The notes beneath the pieces are model-generated. The model had not been told where the DNA came from. It ran no database searches and saw nothing but the letters and a program-made list of their open reading frames with translations. A stretch of DNA of 64,000 nucleotides from assembly GCA_050916095.1 (NCBI GenBank), contig CP050901.1:3906001-3970000 (forward strand). Reading direction: 5' to 3'. This stretch comes from JANPCX01 sp050916095. Its GTDB lineage: Bacteria; Pseudomonadota; Gammaproteobacteria; Burkholderiales; Burkholderiaceae_C. Within the stretch, counting starts at the first letter, position 1. Each line of letters begins with the position of its first letter. Both the position numbers and the translations under genes were made by a program. This document shows positions 25,387 through 34,251 of the stretch, piece after piece.

Positions 25387-27567
25387 CTACCCGCGCACCA
25401 ATCGCACGTGCGACGGGCCAAGGCCACTGGGGTGCTGGGCCACGTGGCTGGCCAAGCGGGCATCGAAGGTGAGCACGTCCAGCGCGGGGGCAAATAAGAA
25501 TCCCTGGTACTGGCCGCAGCCCAAGGACTGCAAAAACACGCGCTGCGCTTCGGTCTCGACACCCTCTGCCACGATTTGCATGTGCAGCGCATGGCCCAGG
25601 TTGACGATGGCGTTGACGATGCCAGCATCACTTTCATCGCCGGGCAAACCGCGCACAAAACTGCGGTCTATCTTTAAGCGACCGATCGGAAAACGTTTGA
25701 GGTAACCCAGGCTGGAGTAACCGGTGCCAAAGTCGTCGATGGCCAACTTCACGCCCAGGGCAGCGAGTTGACTCAAACGCTGCAAGGCTTCTTCGGCGTT
25801 TTGAATCAGGATGGACTCGGTCAATTCCAGTTCCAGGTACTCGGCGGGGAGCTGGTGTTTGGTCAAGGCCTTGGCGACTTCTTCGACGAACTCGGGTTGT
25901 TGGAACTGCAGCGCCGACACGTTCACGCTGATGTTGATGTGTTTACCGTCGCAATGCCATTGGGCCGCTTGTTGTATGGCTTCGCGCATCACCCAATCGC
26001 CTATGGCCACGATGAAGCCGGTTTCTTCCGCCACGGGGATGAAGTCTGCCGGGGAGACCGGCCCCAGTTCGGGATCGTTCCAGCGGATGAGGGCTTCTGC
26101 GCCCACCACGTTCCCGCTGTGCATGTCAATTTGCGGCTGGTAGTGCAAACGGAAACGTCCCAGGGCCAAGGCTTGGCGCATCGCATGGTCCAAGCGCAAA
26201 CGGGTGAGGCGCTGGCCGTCTTCACCTTGAGGTTGGTGGCGATGGAAGCGGAAGTTGCCGCGACCCGCCGCCTTGGCTTCATGCATGGAAGCGTCGGCGT
26301 GGCGCAGCAGCTCGTCCATGCTGGTGCCGTCGTTGGGGTAAAGGGAAATGCCAATGCTGCAGGTCACGTTGAAACGCAGTCCGTCCAAGGTGAATGGCTC
26401 TTGCATGGCTTCGATGGCACGCCTCGCAGCCACAGCGGCACCACCGGCGTCCGCCTGGTGAACCAAGAGCACGAACTCGTCGCCGCCCAAGCGGGCCACG
26501 GTGTCCACTTGGCGCAGGCAGCCCTTGAGGCGCTCGGCAGCTTGGGACAACACACGGTCACCAAAACCGTGGCCCAAGGTTTCGTTCACATGGTTGAAAC
26601 GATCCAGGTTCACAAACAACAAGGCAAACGGGGTGCCATCGCGCTGGGCCATCGCCAGGGCAAAGTCAACCCGGTCACTGAGCACACGCAAGTTGGGCAA
26701 GCCGGTGAGCGCATCCGTCTGCGACAAGGTGTCGATGCGGCGTGCAGCCTCGACTTGTTCTGTGATGTCGCGGAAGGAGAACACCCGTCCAATGGGCCGG
26801 CCACGCGAGCACTGCGGCAGTGTCATGCGTTCAAGCACTCGGCCATCGTTGAGATTGAGGACGTCGCTGCCTTGAAGGCCCACGTCTTCACAGATGGTGT
26901 TCAATCGCCTGACGTAGCTGTGGGGCTCGGCCACGCAGCGGCGCATCCAGTCCAGAACGGCTTCGTCGTCACGGTGCGAGAGCAACTCGCCGGGCACGTT
27001 CCACAACTGCGAAAACTTTTGGTTGAAGTTGCGAATGCGGCCGTGCAGGTCCAGCACCAAAATGCCATCTGCGGTGGACTCGAGCGTGGCCGCGAGTTCT
27101 GCAATGCGCAACTCCAGTTCATCTTCAATCAGCATGTGGGCGCTGCGGTCGCGCACTACCACCAGGTAGTAAGGCGACACACCGTCACACTGCAGCAGGG
27201 AAATTTGACGCGTCACCGGAATGGTTTGCTGACCATGCCCATCTTCACTACGATGGGCACGGCGCAACCACGTGTCGGAGACGACCTGTTCGTTCGAGCC
27301 TATGGTGTGGCCTTGTATGGCGGCGTCCCAAAAACAAACATCCTCGGGCGTGCAAGCCAGTGCCGTCATGCGTACACCCAGCAGCTCGTCGATGCCCACC
27401 CCCAGCATGTCTGCGGCGGCAGCGTTCACCACCGCGATCTCCAGCGTCTGCGCGTCCACCAGCCACACCGCGTCGCGCAGGCTGTTGACAATGGCCAAGG
27501 CCATCGCCGGTGGGGCAACGGCCGACGACTTTGGCGTCACGAAATGCGCTTCGGAGAGATCGCTCAA
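25387..27567 (-). CDS. PAS-GGDEF-EAL cyclic-di-GMP signalling protein
   Basis: The 726-residue protein has two PAS-like sensor segments in the first 270 residues, a GGDEF domain (ARLGGDEFVLLVH near 357) and an EAL domain (GAEALIRW near 489, with DDFGTGYSSLGYLKRFPI further on). The GGDEF site and an upstream RQVD inhibitory site are intact, and the EAL catalytic motif is also conserved, so it could both make and break c-di-GMP. No membrane segment is present, so the PAS domains sense a cytoplasmic signal. The start overlaps the HD-GYP gene's stop by 4 bp. A 123-bp copy of its 3' end lies at 20491-20613. Confidence 0.94.
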   Translation of the reverse strand: MSDLSEAHFVTPKSSAVAPPAMALAIVNSLRDAVWLVDAQTLEIAVVNAAAADMLGVGIDELLGVRMTALACTPEDVCFWDAAIQGHTIGSNEQVVSDTWLRRAHRSEDGHGQQTIPVTRQISLLQCDGVSPYYLVVVRDRSAHMLIEDELELRIAELAATLESTADGILVLDLHGRIRNFNQKFSQLWNVPGELLSHRDDEAVLDWMRRCVAEPHSYVRRLNTICEDVGLQGSDVLNLNDGRVLERMTLPQCSRGRPIGRVFSFRDITEQVEAARRIDTLSQTDALTGLPNLRVLSDRVDFALAMAQRDGTPFALLFVNLDRFNHVNETLGHGFGDRVLSQAAERLKGCLRQVDTVARLGGDEFVLLVHQADAGGAAVAARRAIEAMQEPFTLDGLRFNVTCSIGISLYPNDGTSMDELLRHADASMHEAKAAGRGNFRFHRHQPQGEDGQRLTRLRLDHAMRQALALGRFRLHYQPQIDMHSGNVVGAEALIRWNDPELGPVSPADFIPVAEETGFIVAIGDWVMREAIQQAAQWHCDGKHINISVNVSALQFQQPEFVEEVAKALTKHQLPAEYLELELTESILIQNAEEALQRLSQLAALGVKLAIDDFGTGYSSLGYLKRFPIGRLKIDRSFVRGLPGDESDAGIVNAIVNLGHALHMQIVAEGVETEAQRVFLQSLGCGQYQGFLFAPALDVLTFDARLASHVAQHPSGLGPSHVRLVRG

Positions 27568-28895
27568 GCGGCCTCCTTGAATCGGTTGTCCGTGGGCACC
27601 TGCTCACGCAGCGGCTCAAAAAAGTAGGCGACACGCTGGCGCGGCGATAGATAAATCAAAGCCTCAGGCGGCAAGCCCAGTGGTTTGAGACTGCGGCGGA
27701 TGCTGACATCACCGAGCTGCTGCAGGTCCACGATCAACGCTTCATCGCGCGGCACTTTGCGGTCATAAGCCAACACACAAGGTTTGAGTGGGCGACTGGA
27801 GTTCACGGCCACCACCATGGCAAAACGTTCGTCGCTGAGCTGCACCAAGGAACCCGGTGGATAAACACCCATCATTTTGATGAAGGCGTTGAGCATCCCT
27901 GTGTCAAATTTGGCCTGCCCTTGGGCATACATCAGCGCCATGGCTTCATGCGGCGTCAGCGCGTGCGATGGCATGTGCGGATTGCACAGGTTGTCGTAGC
28001 GGTTGACGATGGCCACCAAACGTGCGGCCAAGGTGAGTCGATCGGCGCTGGTACGGCTGGGGAAACCCGCGCCGTCCATCGTTTCGTGGTGCTGAGCAAT
28101 CACGGTCAACGCGGCGGCCGACAAGCCCATGCTGCGCCCCAATTGCACACCATGGGCCACGTGGTCTTGATAGTGGGCCAAGTCAGCGGGCGAAAAATGT
28201 TCCTGCCTGGCGCGCACACGCTCTGGAATTTTCAGCTTGCCGATGTCATGGGTCAGAGCCCCCACACCCAAATCCACCAAATCGGCTTCGCTCCAGCCCA
28301 AAGCCCGTCCAAGCAGGAGGGACAGCAAACCCACGCTCACCGCATGCGCCGAGGATTTGTCGCCAGCGGCATCGCTGAGCAAACGAATCGACATCTCCTG
28401 CGCGCCGGCCATTTTGTCCAGCAGTGCGCGTGACAAGGCTAGCGCTTGCTCACCTGCTTGCGTTGGATTGGTGGGTACGCTCTCATTCATGCGCCGGCAT
28501 TCACGGGCTGCCTCGGTGAATTGTTTTTCGCACAAAGCCAGGCTGGCGCGTTGTGCCGCCAGATCGCTCTTTTTTTGTTGGTCGGCGGTCAAGGCCGGAT
28601 CGGCCGCGTCTTGCCGTGTTGTCACGCCGGCTTCTTCTGCGCTCGATGCCAATGCCGCCTTGGGCGCACTGATCAAGCCAGGCAGCTGATCTGCATCCTC
28701 TGATCCACTTTGCGCCGGGTTCCAGCGCACTTGCTTCAGGCCCAGGCCCTGGATGGTTTTGATTTGGTCCTGGGTGGCAATCTTGAAGTGCGACAGCGGG
28801 AATGGATGCGACATCCAGCCCAGCTCCAAGTAGACATACATGCCCACCTGCAAAGCAGCGACATCGACCAAGGGCAATGATTGGGTGTCTTTCAT
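27564..28895 (-). CDS. HD-GYP domain protein (DUF3391 + HD-GYP)
   Basis: The 443-residue protein has an N-terminal DUF3391 segment (LQVGMYVYLELGWMSHPFPL, about 15-34) and a C-terminal HD-GYP phosphodiesterase domain. HDIGKLKIPERV near 217 is the metal-binding HD motif and HHETMDGAGFP near 269 carries the GYP signature as GAGFP. HD-GYP proteins degrade c-di-GMP to GMP. It is upstream of and translationally coupled to the PAS-GGDEF-EAL gene, so the two form one c-di-GMP module. The input signal is unknown. Confidence 0.92.
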   Translation of the reverse strand: MKDTQSLPLVDVAALQVGMYVYLELGWMSHPFPLSHFKIATQDQIKTIQGLGLKQVRWNPAQSGSEDADQLPGLISAPKAALASSAEEAGVTTRQDAADPALTADQQKKSDLAAQRASLALCEKQFTEAARECRRMNESVPTNPTQAGEQALALSRALLDKMAGAQEMSIRLLSDAAGDKSSAHAVSVGLLSLLLGRALGWSEADLVDLGVGALTHDIGKLKIPERVRARQEHFSPADLAHYQDHVAHGVQLGRSMGLSAAALTVIAQHHETMDGAGFPSRTSADRLTLAARLVAIVNRYDNLCNPHMPSHALTPHEAMALMYAQGQAKFDTGMLNAFIKMMGVYPPGSLVQLSDERFAMVVAVNSSRPLKPCVLAYDRKVPRDEALIVDLQQLGDVSIRRSLKPLGLPPEALIYLSPRQRVAYFFEPLREQVPTDNRFKEAA

Positions 28896-29384
28896 GGTGC
28901 AGTCAGTGCGGCAAATAAGACAGGCATGGGCGTCGGTATCTTGTTATCGGCGGGCACAGAGGCTCACTTGAGCCCGGTAAGGGCCCGTCAAGTGAGACTT
29001 TCTTGGGTCTCCAGTGAGATATCGGCAGCGCCCTGGGTGAATCAAGGTGTTTGTGTGAAGTAGACCCAACGAGGGCCTGTCATCATTTGAATTGAGTTTT
29101 CTTGGCTGGAGACAAACGCAGTCGGCCTCAGTCCAAGACCGCGATCTCTGGCCAACGCGGTTGAAAAAAATCCAAACAACGCACAGGGAAGCACAAAGTC
29201 CAATGACAACGCGGCAACCCCACACGCGTTGCTCACCGGGTGCGCCGCAAGCAAACCCGGCGGATAACCCTGCACCGGAAGCCCATACACTCAACCCAGC
29301 AACTTAAAACTGTCGGCGCCAATGGGACAATTTCTCCCTTGCCTCACAAGCACTTGCTTGGTTGACGCCACACCGACGTGCAGC
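28896..29384. other. Divergent promoter region between the HD-GYP gene and ubiA
   Basis: The 489 bp hold a perfect 9-bp stem, CTCACTTGA (28963-28971) with TCAAGTGAG (28988-28996), around a GC-rich loop. It should contain promoters for both neighbouring genes. No coding gene is supported. Confidence 0.5.
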
Positions 29385-30242
29385 ATGACCGCTCGACTCC
29401 TCCTCTACCTTGACCTGATCCGCTGGAGTCGCCCTGCCGGCAGCTACCTGCTGTTGTGGCCAACACTGTCCGCTTTGTGGATCGCGGCAGGTGGTTTTCC
29501 GGGTTGGCATTTGCTCGTGGTGTTTGCGCTGGGAACATTCCTGATGCGCAGCAGCGGTTGTGCAGTGAATGATGTGGCCGACCGGGACTTTGACAAACAT
29601 GTCAAGCGAACCGCAATGCGCCCCGTCACCAGCGGCGCACTGGGCGTGAGAGAAGCGTTGGCTGTAGGGGCGGTGCTGGCCTTGTTGGCTTTTTCCCTGG
29701 TCCTGACCACCAATCGGCCCACGGTACTTTGGAGTTTTGCCGCACTCGCGGTGGCTGTTTTGTATCCCTTCAGCAAACGCTTTCTGTCCATGCCGCAAGC
29801 GGTGCTGGGTGTGGCTTTCAGTTTTGGTATCCCGATGGCTTTCTCGGCGGTATTGGGCCAGGTGCCCCTGGTCGCATGGCTGCTGTTCGTGGGAAATTTG
29901 TTTTGGGTGTTGGCCTATGACACTGAATACGCCATGGTGGATCGCGACGATGATTTGAAGATCGGCATCCACACCTCCGCCATCACCTTAGGACGATGGG
30001 ATGTGGCGGCGGTGATGCTCTTTTATGCGCTGTATTTGACAGTGTGGGCAGGCGTGGGTGTGCTTCTGGCACTGGGCTTGCCTTACTTTGTGGGTTTGGC
30101 CTTGGCCGGCGTGATGGCAACGTGGCACTATCGATTGATCAAAGACAGGACGCGCGATGGTTGCTTCCGGGCGTTTCGTCTGAACCACTGGTTGGGGTTG
30201 GCGGTGTTTGCTGGCCTGCTGGTGGATTCTTGGCTCAAGTGA
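29385..30242 (+). CDS. ubiA: 4-hydroxybenzoate polyprenyltransferase UbiA
   Basis: This 285-residue integral membrane protein has both Asp-rich motifs of the UbiA family: NDVADRDFDKHVKRTAMRP (from about residue 61) and DTEYAMVDRDDDLKIGIHTS (about 178-197). These bind the prenyl diphosphate through Mg2+. It attaches the polyprenyl tail to 4-hydroxybenzoate in ubiquinone synthesis at the inner membrane. The ATG at 29385 was preferred over an in-frame one at 29322 because MTARLLLYLDLIRWSRPAGS matches the usual family N-terminus and length. Confidence 0.95.
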   Translation: MTARLLLYLDLIRWSRPAGSYLLLWPTLSALWIAAGGFPGWHLLVVFALGTFLMRSSGCAVNDVADRDFDKHVKRTAMRPVTSGALGVREALAVGAVLALLAFSLVLTTNRPTVLWSFAALAVAVLYPFSKRFLSMPQAVLGVAFSFGIPMAFSAVLGQVPLVAWLLFVGNLFWVLAYDTEYAMVDRDDDLKIGIHTSAITLGRWDVAAVMLFYALYLTVWAGVGVLLALGLPYFVGLALAGVMATWHYRLIKDRTRDGCFRAFRLNHWLGLAVFAGLLVDSWLK

Positions 30243-30332
30243 TCTCTCAAGAAAACGCCGGGCCGTTTGACCTTGCCCCCGAAAACCGTATCCCTTGCTG
30301 AGTGATTCAATCGCAAGCAAAGGAGAGCGGAA

Positions 30333-30632
30333 ATGACGAAGAGAGCCAAAAGGGCGAGGTACACGCAGGAGTTCAAGTTCGAGGCGGTGCGGCTGGTGGA
30401 AGGCGGCCAAAGCATGGCGGCAGCGGCCAGGACGCTTGGGGTGGTTGAGCAGACGCTGTTCAACTGGATCAAAGCGCACCGCGAAGGCAAACTCAAGGGC
30501 GCTGACAGCCGGGTCAAGGTAAGCAGCGAACAAATGGAGATCAGCCGCTTGAGGGCAGAGCTGGCGCGGGTCAAGATGGAGCGCGACATCCTGGAAAAGG
30601 CCACGGCGTACTTTGCAAAGGGATCGACGTGA
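30333..30632 (+). CDS. IS3-family transposase OrfA
   Basis: The 99-residue protein has a helix-turn-helix (FKFEAVRLVEGGQSMAAAAR then TLGVVEQTLFNWIKAH) and a C-terminal Leu-rich coiled coil (ISRLRAELARVKMERDILEK), the layout of IS3 OrfA. It binds the element ends and is the N-terminal part of the OrfAB transposase made by -1 frameshifting. OrfB is in the -1 frame relative to it, with a 4-bp overlap at its stop. Confidence 0.93.
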   Translation: MTKRAKRARYTQEFKFEAVRLVEGGQSMAAAARTLGVVEQTLFNWIKAHREGKLKGADSRVKVSSEQMEISRLRAELARVKMERDILEKATAYFAKGST

Positions 30633-31525
30633 AGTACGCCTTCATACAAAGCCACCGGCGGGTGTGGCCAATCTCTGTGCAGTGCCGGGTTCTGCGTGTC
30701 AGCGTGGCCGGGTATCACGAGCACTTCCTGCGGCGGGCCAGTGCGGCGCAACGACGCCACCTCAGTGATGACGCCTTGCTGGTACACATCAAAGCAATTC
30801 ACGCCCAGGTCAGGGCCAGCTACGGCTGGCCTCGCATGTGGAAAGAACTGCTGGCACGCGGCATCCGGGTGGGCAAAGACCGGGTGCAAAAGCTCATGCA
30901 ATTGCACGGCATTCGCGCCAAAGGCAAACGCAGATTCAAGATCACCACCGACAGCAAACATGATTTGCCGATTGCACCCAACCTGCTGGAGCGGCAATTC
31001 AACGTTCAAGAGCCTGACAAGGTGTGGGCGGGGGACATCACCTACATCGACACCCAAGAGGGCTGGCTGTACCTGGCAGTGGTGATTGACCTCTTCAGCC
31101 GTCAAGTGGTGGGCTGGAGCTTGCGGCAAGACATGACACGCGACATCGTCATTGATGCGCTGCGCATGGCATGGTTCAAGCGACATCCAGACAAAGGCGC
31201 AGGGCTGATCTTCCACAGCGACAGAGGCAGTCAATACGCAAGCCAAGACTTCAGGGACGTGCTCAGTGAGTACGGAATTCAGGCGTCCATGAGCAGGCGG
31301 GGCAACTGTTGGGACAATGCGTGCAGCGAGACCTTGTTCGGGTCACTGAAGGTAGAACGCCTACATGGGCAGCGCTTTGAAACCAGGCGGCAAGCCAAAG
31401 ACGAGGTCATGGCCTGGCTGCTTTGGTACAACCAAGCCCGGCTGCACTCGACTCTGGCCTATGTCAGTCCGATGCAGTTCGAGCAAAGCTGGTTTGCGGC
31501 CCAGGCCATGCAAGCCAATTCGTGA
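30629..31525 (+). CDS. IS3-family transposase OrfB (DDE catalytic subunit)
   Basis: The 298-residue protein contains an HTH_21 region and an rve integrase core with an intact DDE triad: Asp in VWAGDITYID, Asp in FHSDRGSQYAS, and Glu in NCWDNACSETLFGSLKVE. It starts with GTG at 30629, overlapping the orfA stop, but in IS3 elements the active form is the OrfA-OrfB fusion made by -1 frameshift. All motifs are intact and the ends are conserved, so the element is probably still able to move. Confidence 0.94.
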   Translation: MKYAFIQSHRRVWPISVQCRVLRVSVAGYHEHFLRRASAAQRRHLSDDALLVHIKAIHAQVRASYGWPRMWKELLARGIRVGKDRVQKLMQLHGIRAKGKRRFKITTDSKHDLPIAPNLLERQFNVQEPDKVWAGDITYIDTQEGWLYLAVVIDLFSRQVVGWSLRQDMTRDIVIDALRMAWFKRHPDKGAGLIFHSDRGSQYASQDFRDVLSEYGIQASMSRRGNCWDNACSETLFGSLKVERLHGQRFETRRQAKDEVMAWLLWYNQARLHSTLAYVSPMQFEQSWFAAQAMQANS

Positions 31526-31656
31526 CTCGGTTATGGGATACGGATTACAGAGGCAAGGTCAGTTCCCAAGTTTTCTTGACCTCCTCGGGGGGCCTGACGC
31601 GAAGCGACAGGTCTGGGGGCGCTCATGAGGTAACGCCAGGCCAATCGACAGGCAAG

Positions 31657-31689
31657 AAAAAAAGCCACCGACGGTGAGGCACGGTGGCT
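31657..31689 (-). terminator. Rho-independent terminator of gdhA
   Basis: On the minus strand, stem AGCCACCG (from 31689 down to 31682 and back at 31670-31663) closes an 11-base loop and is followed by a run of T (A-run at 31657-31663 on +). It lies about 50 bp past the gdhA stop. Confidence 0.85.
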
Positions 31690-31738
31690 GTTTCGGAACA
31701 AGCGGTGAACTCAGCGTTCACCACCGAGCTTCAGCCTA

Positions 31739-33010
31739 TCAAGGGTACAAACCGCGCTCTTCGCGGGCAATCAAAATGCGTTCGCAAGCCACAGCAAAGG
31801 TGGCGGTGCGCAGCGTGATTTTGTGGCGGTCTGCCGTATCCCAAATGTGGTTGAGCGCGTCGACCATGATCTTGTCCAAACGCACATTGATCTCTTCCTC
31901 GCTCCAGAAGAAGCTGGAGAAGTCTTGCACCCACTCGAAGTAACTCACGGTCACGCCGCCCGCGTTGCAGATCACGTCAGGCACAACCAGAACATTGCGG
32001 CTTGCCAGGATGTCGTCGGCCTCAGGCAAGGTGGGGCCGTTGGCGCCTTCCAGCACCAGTTTGGCTTTGAGGCGGTTGGCGCGGGCAGCGGTGATTTGGC
32101 CTTCGAGCGCGGCGGGGATCATGATGTCGCAGTCAACGTCCCAGAACGCTTCGCCGTCCATTTTTTCGGCATTCTTGTAACCACCAATGCCACCTTCACG
32201 TTTGACCACGGCCATGGCTTCGTTGAAGTCAAACCCATTCGGGTTATGCAAGGTGCCAGTGTGGTCCTGCACGGCCACAAGTTTCGCGCCAGCAGCCAGA
32301 AACAATTCAACCGCTGCACTGCCTACATTGCCCAGGCCCTGCACGGCCACTTTGGCACCTTGCAAGTTCAGGCCAATGCGTTTGGCGGCCTCACGACCGG
32401 TCACGAACACGCCACGACCGGTGGCTTTCACGCGACCCAGTGAGCCCCCCAAGTGAATCGGTTTGCCGGTGACCACGCCGGTGGCTGTAGAGCCGGTATT
32501 CATGGAGTAGGTGTCCATCATCCAAGCCATGATTTGGCCGTTGGTGTTCACGTCGGGTGCGGGAATGTCCCGCTGTGGGCCGATGATGATGCCGATCTCG
32601 CTGGTGTAGCGGCGTGTCATGCGTTCCAGTTCTTTGCGCGAGAGCGTTTTCGGGTCGACACGGATGCCGCCTTTGGCACCACCGTAGGGCAGGCCCACAC
32701 CGGCGCACTTGACCGTCATCCAAGCCGACAGCGCCATCACTTCTTCCAAGGTCACATCGGGGTGAAAACGCACCCCTCCTTTGCCTGGGCCACGCGACAG
32801 GTTGTGTTGCACGCGGTAGCCCTCAAAGTGGCGCACGGTGCCATCGTCCATTTCAATGGGCACGTCAACAATCAGCGTGCGCTTGGGGCGCTTCAAGGTT
32901 TCGCCCCAGTGGGCCAAGTGACCCAAATAGGGCAAAACACGATCAACCTGCGACAAATAGGTCTGCCACGGGCTGTCACTGTGGGTAGAAACGTAGGACA
33001 AATTACTCAT
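31739..33010 (-). CDS. gdhA: Glu/Leu/Phe/Val-type glutamate dehydrogenase
   Basis: The 423-residue protein matches the hexameric GDH family: GVGLPYGGAKGGIRVDP near residue 108 carries the catalytic Lys, PAPDVNTNGQIMAWMMDTYS near 150 is the conserved PDxxT/N loop, and VAVQGLGNVGSAA near 217 is the NAD(P) Rossmann motif. It interconverts glutamate and 2-oxoglutarate plus ammonia. The start at 33010 was chosen over an upstream in-frame ATG at 33055 because GGAG lies 6 bp before it and MSNLSYVSTHSDSPW is the usual beta-proteobacterial N-terminus. Confidence 0.95.
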   Translation of the reverse strand: MSNLSYVSTHSDSPWQTYLSQVDRVLPYLGHLAHWGETLKRPKRTLIVDVPIEMDDGTVRHFEGYRVQHNLSRGPGKGGVRFHPDVTLEEVMALSAWMTVKCAGVGLPYGGAKGGIRVDPKTLSRKELERMTRRYTSEIGIIIGPQRDIPAPDVNTNGQIMAWMMDTYSMNTGSTATGVVTGKPIHLGGSLGRVKATGRGVFVTGREAAKRIGLNLQGAKVAVQGLGNVGSAAVELFLAAGAKLVAVQDHTGTLHNPNGFDFNEAMAVVKREGGIGGYKNAEKMDGEAFWDVDCDIMIPAALEGQITAARANRLKAKLVLEGANGPTLPEADDILASRNVLVVPDVICNAGGVTVSYFEWVQDFSSFFWSEEEINVRLDKIMVDALNHIWDTADRHKITLRTATFAVACERILIAREERGLYP

Positions 33011-33120
33011 GAGGGGCTCCAAACAAGTCAAAAAATGGGGCACGGCTGCCTGCAAAAAACGCTGCGCCGTGTGTTGATCGGCACTGTAGGTGGGAGTGCA
33101 CTGAGTTTGCTACTTTTCGC

Positions 33121-33137
33121 TATGCATCTTTTGCATA
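33121..33137. promoter_or_regulatory. Palindrome upstream of gdhA, candidate operator
   Basis: TATGCA and TGCATA arms flank a 5-bp spacer about 110 bp upstream of the gdhA start. It is the only clear dyad in the proC-gdhA gap. A regulator-binding role is inferred. Confidence 0.4.
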
Positions 33138-33185
33138 ACTATAGTTGGGTCGGGCATGACCCACAGTGAAGTCGTGACCTTGTTC

Positions 33186-34001
33186 TCAAGCGGCCGCCGA
33201 ACCCCCGAACGCGCGGCCCAACTCCGCAGCACGGTGCTGCGCGGCACGCATGGCTTGAATGAAAAGGGGCGCCAAACCCGCCTCCTGCATGTGGCTGATC
33301 GCTGCGTGGGTGGTTCCACCTTGGGACGTAACCCGTTCGCGTAAGGTTTGAACAGGATCGGTCGAAGTTTGGGCCAAGGCGGTTGCCCCAGAAAATGTGG
33401 CCAGTGCCAGCAAGCGCCCCTGCTCAGCAGACAGGCCCATGTCCTGTGCGGCCTGAATCATGGCTTCAACGAAATAAAACACGTAGGCTGGACCGGAGCC
33501 GGACAATGCAGTCACCGCGTCCAAGTCAGTTTCTTGGTCCACCCAGAGCTGCTCGCCAGTCGGCGCCAACAAGTCACGCACCTGCTGGCGTTGTGCCGAT
33601 GTGACCGCCGCGCCAGCAAAAACGCCCGTGATGCCTTTGCCAACCAGCGCTGGCGTGTTGGGCATGGTGCGCACGACTTGGCGGCTCCCAGTGAGTGTCT
33701 CGATGGCGCGGCAGGGAATGCCTGCCATCACGCTGATGTGGAGTGTGTGCTGCAACTGAGCGTTCAAAGCGGAGGCGGCCGCCTCGAAGATCTGCGGCTT
33801 GACTGCCCAGACCACGGCGGACGCTTGCGCCAGTGTGGCATCGGCTTGCGCAAGCGTTCGCACACCCAGTTCATTTTGGAGCCGCTCACGCTGTTGCGCG
33901 ATTGGATCCACCACACAGATGGACAACGGGTCTCGACCGGCCCGAATCTGTCCGCCCACCAAAGCCTGGGCCATGTTGCCGCCACCAATAAAACAAAGCA
34001 T
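33186..34001 (-). CDS. proC: Pyrroline-5-carboxylate reductase
   Basis: The 271-residue protein starts MLCFIGGGNMAQALVGG (Rossmann GxGxM-type NADP site) and has VVWAVKPQ near 71 and the ProC signature near the C-terminus (ALSGSGPAYVFYFVEAMIQA, about 158-177; VTSQGGTTHAAI near 228). It reduces pyrroline-5-carboxylate to proline. The third of three in-frame ATGs (34001) is preferred: a GGAG lies 6-7 bp before it and it gives the standard length. It is transcribed towards gdhA. Confidence 0.95.
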   Translation of the reverse strand: MLCFIGGGNMAQALVGGQIRAGRDPLSICVVDPIAQQRERLQNELGVRTLAQADATLAQASAVVWAVKPQIFEAAASALNAQLQHTLHISVMAGIPCRAIETLTGSRQVVRTMPNTPALVGKGITGVFAGAAVTSAQRQQVRDLLAPTGEQLWVDQETDLDAVTALSGSGPAYVFYFVEAMIQAAQDMGLSAEQGRLLALATFSGATALAQTSTDPVQTLRERVTSQGGTTHAAISHMQEAGLAPLFIQAMRAAQHRAAELGRAFGGSAAA

Positions 34002-34251
34002 TGAAGTCTCCATCATCACAGTTTAGAACCCATTGATCCGGCCTGATGAAGCCTGAACCGTTCGCCCCGACCCGTCGACGGGGTTCAATACAGGACTAGT
34101 CGAAGGGTAGCGCGTACAACCTTGGCATCGACCGGCCCGAACGGGAGTGGCGACATCACCAAGCCGATTCCACCCACCCCTCAAATGACGGATGGGCTTG
34201 TTGAACGGTAGCGGTTAAATTACAGCCATAAGCAAATCAAGGGGGATAGGC
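34002..34251. other. Promoter region of the LpoB operon with an interspersed repeat
   Basis: The 250 bp contain a module starting CGGCCTGATGAAG (34039-34051) followed by CCGTTCG (34058-34064) and its inverse CGAACGG (34138-34144). The same arrangement occurs at 52464-52523. Promoters for proC and the COG3014 gene must lie here. No gene seen. Confidence 0.5.

Larger units (their letters stand above)
30268..31561 (+). mobile_element. Complete IS3-family insertion sequence
   Basis: The element is 1294 bp, begins TGACCTTGCC and ends GGCAAGGTCA, and its 27-bp terminal inverted repeats match at about 23 positions. Both sides carry GTT (30265-30267 and 31562-31564), a 3-bp target duplication as is common for the IS3 family. 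It holds orfA and orfB. It lies inside a hairpin between ubiA and gdhA. Confidence 0.93.

Noticed and set aside
25188..25472. A short frame reading NKTVRAELVEASAYLGARPF
   Set aside because: This is the MITE read in one frame, not a gene; the same peptide appears from the other copy on the minus strand near 39200.
28963..28996. A hairpin in the HD-GYP/ubiA gap considered as a terminator
   Set aside because: The stem is good but no U run follows on either strand, and it lies upstream of both genes, so it is noted only as a dyad in the promoter gap.
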